In this document: in pieces, positions 58,266 to 64,000 of the stretch
Layout: each line of letters starts with the position of its first letter
How positions within the stretch are numbered: position 1 is the stretch's first letter
Source: Mesorhabditis belari
Taxonomy: Eukaryota; Nematoda; Chromadorea; Rhabditida; Rhabditidae
Reading direction: 5' to 3'
Length of the DNA: 64,000 nt
Assembly (NCBI GenBank): GCA_958450365.1
Contig: CAUEEP010000923.1
Location: 575,501-639,500 of the forward strand
Notes under the pieces: generated by a model
Database searches by the model: none
What the model was told of the DNA's origin: nothing
The model's input: only the letters and a program-made list of their open reading frames with translations
Made by a program: the position numbers and the translations under genes

Positions 58266-58476
58266 ATGTGCCCGGTTGGCTTAGGGGCTAGCATTCCTGA
58301 TTCTTGAGACTAGCAAGACTTAAGACTTGAGACAAGCAAGGATAGCATTCCTGATTCTTGAGACTAGCAAGACTTAAGACTTGAGACAAGCAAAGCTAGC
58401 ATTCTTGAGACAAGCAAGGCTAGCATTCTTGAGATTTACTCCCTGCTCGAAACCCTAGTTCGATTCCCCTCACTGT
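58266..58476 (+). tRNA. tRNA-like sequence interrupted by a tandem array
   Basis: Starts as a D-arm (CCCGGTTGGCTTAGGGGCTA) and ends as a T-arm (CCCTAGTTCGATTCCCC). Between them lie four diverged copies of a 20- to 60-bp unit containing TAGCATTC and CTTGAGACAAGCAAG. Confidence 0.45.
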
Positions 58477-58772
58477 TAGATTCTTTTTGCTTTTTTATCA
58501 AGTTACAAAAACCCATTTTTAAATTTTCTAAAGTGTTTACGGACAGTAATAAGCTATACCAAGCATCAAGGATCAAGCTTGAAAGCCAGACCAAAAGCTC
58601 GGCTGTTTTCTGGCCTAGGCCTAGGCAAACATAGAAAAATCTTTGATAAAGTACTATATTTACTAGTTCATTGGGAAGTCTATGACAGTACAATACATTT
58701 ATCGCGGTATTTAGAACTAAAGAAGTAGGTTTATTGTATTAGATAAGTAACCAAAAATCAAAATCAAAAGTA

Positions 58773-59055
58773 CCGTATTTCTTCGAATAGAAGACCGGGT
58801 AAAGAGTATCATCGCGTACTCCTGCGTAGCAGCCCTTTTTCAAATTTCTTTTCTGCATAAAAGCTTTCAATCAAGTGCTATAGAGCTGGAAAATGGCTCA
58901 AAAATGTGTTAGCTCACGTAGTATTTTTGAGTCATTTTCCAGCCCTATAGCACTTCATTGAAAGCTTTTATGCAGAAAAGAAATTTTAAAAAGAGCTGCT
59001 ACGCAGGAGTACGCGATCATACTCTTTACACGGTCTTCTATTCGAAGAAATACGG
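58773..59055. mobile_element. TA-flanked palindromic MITE (CCGTATTTCTTCGAATAGAA ends)
   Basis: 283 bp, almost fully palindromic: CCGTATTTCTTCGAATAGAA, GTACTCCTGCGTAGCAGCCC and GCTTTCAATCAAGTGCTATA are inverted on the right. Flanked by TA. Confidence 0.88.
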
Positions 59056-59454
59056 TAATCAAAAAGTAATCAAAAGAGTAAAGTGCTAAGCTAATGGATT
59101 TCAAAAAAAACAAAGAGGTTGATGAAAAGAAATTTGAATTTTTTTCAAATAAAAAAAGAACAAAACGAAGATGGGGATTTGTGGGGGTGGGTTTAAAAAA
59201 GAATTAAAAAGGGCCACCTGTGTGCCGGTATGCTAATTTCCGTATAGAGGAGTGGGGGTCCCCTTGAGCCTTACCGGTAATTACGACCTCTCCAAAGGGT
59301 CATCCCATTCTTTTGTCTTTTGAGGAGACCCACTGTAAATCGACCTTTTTTTCTACAAGTGCCCGATCCACATTTGTGAGAATTTCTGTCGAGGACTCTG
59401 GCTAGATTAGGCGGTGCTTTGAAGTGGGAATCTTCTAGGTGGAGAAGGGTTTTA

Positions 59455-59535
59455 GCCCTACAGTAGCCCTACAGTAGCCCTACAATAGCCCTACAATAGC
59501 CTTACAGTAGCCCTACAGTAACCCTTTTACAGTAA
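59455..59535. repeat. AGCCCTACAGT minisatellite
   Basis: Seven units of GCCCTACAGTA; another array of the same unit is at 62212-62300. Confidence 0.8.
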
Positions 59536-59997
59536 TCCTATCATGACCCTACTTTAGAAGTTTATTTTGCTTTGAAACATCTAACACACTCAGCTAATAC
59601 ATCAGTTTTCTAGTAGCCAACTGATATCGCAAAGAAAACGTAAAAATAAGTACGATATAATGGGTTTGTTTACACATCTAAAGACAATTAAAAATCAAAA
59701 ATGATTGAGCTAAGCTAGCTAAGGGTGAGTAAGAAAAGTTTCAGGAAGAAAAGCGGTGAAATTTTCGGAGACTTTCTCTTGAATGTTTCCTTTTTCATTC
59801 AAAACTTGAACAATATGCAGTCTATTCATTCTTTTCAGAAATATCCAGTCGGATTCAGGACAAGCAAATATAACTGTTAGTGAAAATTGGGGGAAAATGT
59901 GACGATTTGAGACTTTTGATGAGTCATTTGTAGAATTGTAGAATGGATTTGAGTTGATTGGATTTGATTTGAGATTGCAATCCTTGGTAGATAATTA

Positions 59998-60263
59998 CCG
60001 TAAATACTGTAATAGTACTCCAGCCCCATAATGACGGTGCGGAGTGTTGTGTAGTCTAGCTTTGAATGCGTTTTTCTCGACACTGGTTTATGCTACAATG
60101 CGCGCTTAGGTATCAAAAAATAGCCCTGAATTTCAGCTATTTTTTGAAACCAAAGACGCATTTTGTGAAAGTACGAGCGCTTTGAAAAAAATGAAATACT
60201 AAAAAACTTTTGCGACTACGCGACTGTACGAGGCGGGGTGGGAGACTATTACAGTATTTACGG
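59998..60263. mobile_element. Second copy of the CCGTAAATACTG MITE family
   Basis: 266 bp, same TIR and TA flanks as 35609-36004 and the same blocks (TAATGACGGTGCGGAGTG, ACAATGCGCGCTTAGGTATC). It is shorter, having lost one pair of inner blocks. Confidence 0.86.
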
Positions 60264-61160
60264 TAGCTTGGTACGTGTCTTTATTGTTCTACAGTAGGGT
60301 CGAGTAGCTTATTGTTAGTACGGTAGGCTCCAGTCCTCTAGTGCAAAAGGCTACGGTAAGCTTGATACAGTAGTACTCAATAGTACAGTACAGTAACCAT
60401 GGTCTACAGTACGTACAGTAACTTAGAACAACTTAGAAGTACGGTGCAGTAAATCAGTAGCCTACGATACAATACAGTAGTCCAGAAGTGCAATACAGTA
60501 ACCTTATTGTTAGTATTGTGTATCCAAGATGTCTGAAATCATTTCTATATAGTGTTCAGTTTAAAAGCAGTACTGTAGCCTGATACCTAAAGTTATAACT
60601 GATACAGTAATCAGTAAGTTATAGCGATTTATAGTACCGTATGTCTGGCATGTCCGTATGTAGTACCGTATCTCTGGCTAGTACTAGTTCTAGTACTAGT
60701 TCAACGGTAGCTAGTACTAGTTCAACGTTTTTCTGTCTTCTTGTTTTCCTGTTTTTTGCAAGACTCTAGTGAATCTCAAAAATCTCGGGCTTTCCCAAAA
60801 ATCTCGGGCTCAATCGTGTGGATTTTTGTATTTTCCCATGAAGTGAAAGGGAAAGATGAATGGACAAACGTGTAAAATTTCTGTATGAAAGTTTGTCTGG
60901 AAACGAGACTGAAATGGAAATTCAGGTCGGACAAATAGAAATGAACTGTCTCTCGAAGAGTCTCGTGAGTCTGTCAATGAGGGGAAATGAAGGGAAAAAG
61001 GATCAAAGTACAAAAGTGTCATCCACTTTCTATTTTTCTTTGTCTATAGAATTGAAACTTACTTCCTCGATCAGGGGATTTGAAGAAAAAGGTGAGCTGT
61101 GAGGAATCAAGCCAAGCAAAATAGTAAAACATAAGGCCATCTAGGGGCAACGGGGTACGC

Positions 61161-61260
61161 GTCGGTGTGGCTCATTGGTAGAGCGTTCGCCCGGTAAACG
61201 GGCTTAAGCTTCTGTAAATGCATTTACAGAAGGTCATGGGTTCGAAGCCCGGCGCCGATC
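61161..61260 (+). tRNA. tRNA-like gene (Thr-like, GGT) with giant variable arm
   Basis: Acceptor GTCGGTG pairs with CGCCGAT over seven positions (two wobbles). The D-arm GCTC/GAGC is perfect, loop ATTGGTA. Loop CCGGTAA gives anticodon GGT, with C instead of U at position 33. The T-loop is TTCGAAG. Between anticodon arm and T-arm is CTTCTGTAAATGCATTTACAGAAG in two 12-base halves, a perfect palindrome that would make a 10-12 bp variable stem. Good stem pairing makes it the best tRNA candidate in the window, but C33 and one anticodon-stem mismatch argue against a normal decoding role. Confidence 0.55.
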
Positions 61261-62063
61261 AGCCTCAACCCATAAAAGGACCGGCGTATCTGACTTGAGA
61301 CAATGAAACAAAGCGACGAGTTAGTTAAGTCACAGGCGGGTGGACTGTAACTAGGTCAGCGTTTGGGTATACTGTAACTAGTCCACAGGCTAGGTAGACT
61401 GTAGCTAGGCCATAGGCTAGGTATACTGTAACTAGGGCTATAAGCTAGGTATGCTGTAGCTAAGGCTATAGGCTAGGTATACTGTAGCTAGGCTTAGATA
61501 GGCTTAAGCTATTTGGCTGAGTAGACAATTGAGCATACTGATCAGGTGCACTATAGCTAGGCTTGAGTAGACTCTAGCTATTGAATACACTGTACTAGGA
61601 CTTACTGTAGCTATTGGAACAGCTACACTGTACTAGAGCCTAAGACTTACGCTTCATTGACTTCACAAATCGGTCAACATCCAGGGTAATATTTCTTGAA
61701 TTGGAGCGTAACCCTGTGTCAAGTGATAGTCATAAATTTTTGGAAGGAAACATTTCAAACTAGAGAGAGAGAGAGAGAGATTCAAGGCAAAGTGTTGACC
61801 TTCTGTGATGAGAACAAGGCAACAATATGGGCCATACAACAATTCCGATTACAGCCATCTTCAACGATTTCTCTGATCGGTCTTCTTTTGTTCACACAAA
61901 AGCACAAATAAATCGTAATTCGATCAAAGATTTTACCCCTTTTGAATGGATGAATTTTGACCTATAATTTTGACCGATGCTTTGAAATCACGTGCTAAAT
62001 GAATGAAATGAAAAGATTTGTTTGGGGGTTTTCTGGTGGACTGATATTTGAAAATACTTTGGG

Positions 62064-62170
62064 TTGACCGAAAAAGTCTTGTTCGCTTTTTTATTTAAAG
62101 GTTACTTTTTGAAGTGAATAATGAACAAATAAACTAATCGATTTATTGTCATTGTGAATTGTAGAATGGA
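62064..62170 (+). mobile_element. Solo mariner-like end (TTGGGTTGACCGAAAAAGTC)
   Basis: A typical mariner terminus followed by about 90 bp of AT-rich sequence, with no partner end found nearby, so a truncated copy. Confidence 0.55.
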
Positions 62171-62346
62171 TTTGAGTTTTGAGATTGGAATCCTTGGGAG
62201 ATAATTAGCTTACAGTAGCCCTACAGTAACCATACAATAGCCATACAATAGCCATACAGTAGCTTTACAATAGCCATACAGTAGCCCTACAGTAGTAAAA
62301 TCGAGGAGTGAAAAAGCAGATAGACAAATTTTCATAACATTTCATA

Positions 62347-62712
62347 TAGCACGTGTGGCTGACTGGTTAAGTGTCTTTTATCTTAATCGGAAGGTCGAGG
62401 GTTCGAACCCCACATGCGACATGGTCACCCCCTTCGGATTTCCTTTCCCTTCGGGTTGAGAGGTTTTCTGGAGGGCAGTCTGGTGGTTGTGGCCCCAGTT
62501 CTTTAAAGTGACAAGCCACTCCTTCATCGTCATCTTCCCTTCACCACCAAAAAAGCTATTTAGTTCCCCATTGAGCTTAGGGTTAGGGAGCCGGCTGTCA
62601 TGACGTGGGTTAAGTTAAGATATAGCCTAGTATTGTGTGTGTCGTTGTATTGTGATTGATATATTTCGTGTATGCGATAAATTCACCACTGGTAGCCCCA
62701 GTCGGTATTTTT
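62347..62712 (+). mobile_element. tRNA-derived SINE, copy 2
   Basis: Full-length match to 40068-40430 in the opposite orientation, from AGCACGTGTGGCTGACTGG to CCCAGTCGGTATTTTTT, with very few differences (for example GCCGGCTGTC here, GCCGTCTGTC there). Same A-box and B-box. Confidence 0.87.
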
Positions 62713-62989
62713 TTTAAAGCCGTTTTCATTCTATGTACATTGTAAGGCTTTTAGATAAAAAGAAACAAGAATTTCCGTTCTTTTTTACTTCAAAGCCGAC
62801 TAAAATTTGCGTAAAAATGAGCTAAATTAAATAGTTAATCTTCTTTTATTTAAATTTTATTTTTAAAAAATCACTCGCTAATCGGCTAATTCATTTTTAA
62901 ACGTTTGCAGAGACAATTTCAAAAAAGTAAACAAGATTTTCCGGTCAAAGCAATAGGTATATTGCAAAATTATTGATGAAACAACTGCT

Positions 62990-63880
62990 CCCTCGAAATT
63001 TCTTCAATGCTTCGATCAATTGAAACACGTTTTAGCCTATTTTGTAGAGGAGATTTACAACTTTCAAATAGTTTATAACATTCATCGATATCTGGTTTCT
63101 ATCGTTGGAAATTGATGAAAATGTGTTGAAATCCGTATTTCTTATGCATTTATCTAATAGAATCGAGCTTAAATTGAAAATGATAAAAGGCAACCCAATA
63201 AATGAGCCTTGATTTCGTTTTTGGTGCTAATTCTTGTGCACTATATTTCTTTCATTTACTTTTCTTTTAACTAAACGAACTAAACTGAACTTACGCTCGA
63301 GCCATTGAAGAAATTTCGAGGCCGAAATGCGCGTTTTTCAAAAAGTGCCAAAAAACCCCACTTTCAAAAGAGTTCGGTTTTGACTATATAGTGGAAAATG
63401 ACAGCCCTAAAATACCATTCAAAATAATTAAGAGTTAGGATCATTTCATGGGAAAAATTTGTTTTTACAATAATTTTTCTTTTTTGTGAAAAAGCCGGTT
63501 TTTTGACAATTTTGAGGCTTTTGAACTTACGCTTTATCTAAATTTCTGTAAATGCATTTCCGTTAGACTTTTTAAATGAATTGATATATAGTTATCCTTT
63601 TTTTTAAATCTTCAATTTTGGGAAGCTAACTCGGTTTTGACCACACTAAACTTGTCCCTAAAGTGACTCGATTCCTTTTTTGGTCACTCGCATTTCGCCA
63701 TCGAAATTTCTTCAATGGCTCGATCAATTGAAACACGTTTTAGCCTATTTTGTAGAGGAGATTTACAACTTTCAAATAGTTTATAACATTCATCGATATC
63801 AGCTTTCTATCGTTGGAAATTGATGAAAATGTGTTGAAATCCGTATTTCTTATGCATTTACCTAATAGTTTACATTCAAT
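62990..63880. repeat. Direct repeat of about 170 bp, about 710 bp apart, plus an inverted fragment
   Basis: CGAAATTTCTTCAATGCTTC through GTTGAAATCCGTATTTCTTA at 62995-63160 recurs at 63700-63865 with few changes. GAGCCATTGAAGAAATTTCG at 63299 is an inverted copy of its start. May be part of a larger repeat that runs off the window end. Confidence 0.75.
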
Positions 63881-64000
63881 TAACCCATTTTTTGATATCA
63901 TTTAACTGATTTTTCATCTTTCATCCGCATTTTTTTATGCATTTACCTAATATAAACGAAAATTTCAAGATTTTCCGGTCAAACCAATATGTATATTACA

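Noticed and set aside
60860..61102. 80-residue plus-strand frame
   Set aside because: No conserved motif, no splice context and overlapping frame on the other strand; not distinguishable from chance.

Overview
The window is nuclear DNA from a nematode, probably a rhabditid. I base this on many short introns (about 40-60 nt) ending in TTTAG or TTTCAG, a cuticlin-type zona pellucida (ZP) gene, compact gene spacing in the first 14 kb, and mariner-type and tRNA-derived repeats. I cannot name the species.

Left part (1-14 kb) is gene-dense. From left to right: a diphthamide-synthesis DPH3 gene (minus) head-to-head with a RuvB-like 1 (pontin) gene (plus); a multi-KH vigilin gene (minus); an NSE2/MMS21 SUMO-ligase-like gene (plus) followed about 200 bp later by a FRA10AC1-like gene (plus). 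The FRA10AC1-like gene runs tail-to-tail into a class-5 (ATP10-like) P4-ATPase lipid flippase. The flippase runs on the minus strand from about 28.1 to 13.6 kb, with more than 25 small exons and introns full of repeats. All these genes were reassembled by reading across introns, so the spans are genomic, start codon to stop codon.

Middle part (28-43 kb) holds no gene I can support. It contains palindromic MITE-like elements, mariner-type elements, three fragments of CR1/Jockey-like LINEs, a tRNA-derived SINE, clusters of tRNA-like sequences and many minisatellites. A secreted ZP-domain (cuticlin-like) gene occupies 52.8-43.3 kb on the minus strand, again with repeat-filled introns.

Right part (53-64 kb) has no gene I can support: tandem arrays, TA-flanked palindromes, tRNA-like sequences including one with an extreme 24-nt palindromic variable arm, a second near-identical SINE copy, and a directly repeated unit at the end.

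The genes are unrelated in pathway: translation factor modification, chromatin remodelling, RNA binding, SMC5/6 SUMOylation, splicing-associated, lipid transport, cuticle. The most interesting material is in the repeats: mobile elements sitting inside minisatellite arrays, a minisatellite that arose inside a mariner copy, and an unusually rich set of tRNA-derived sequences.
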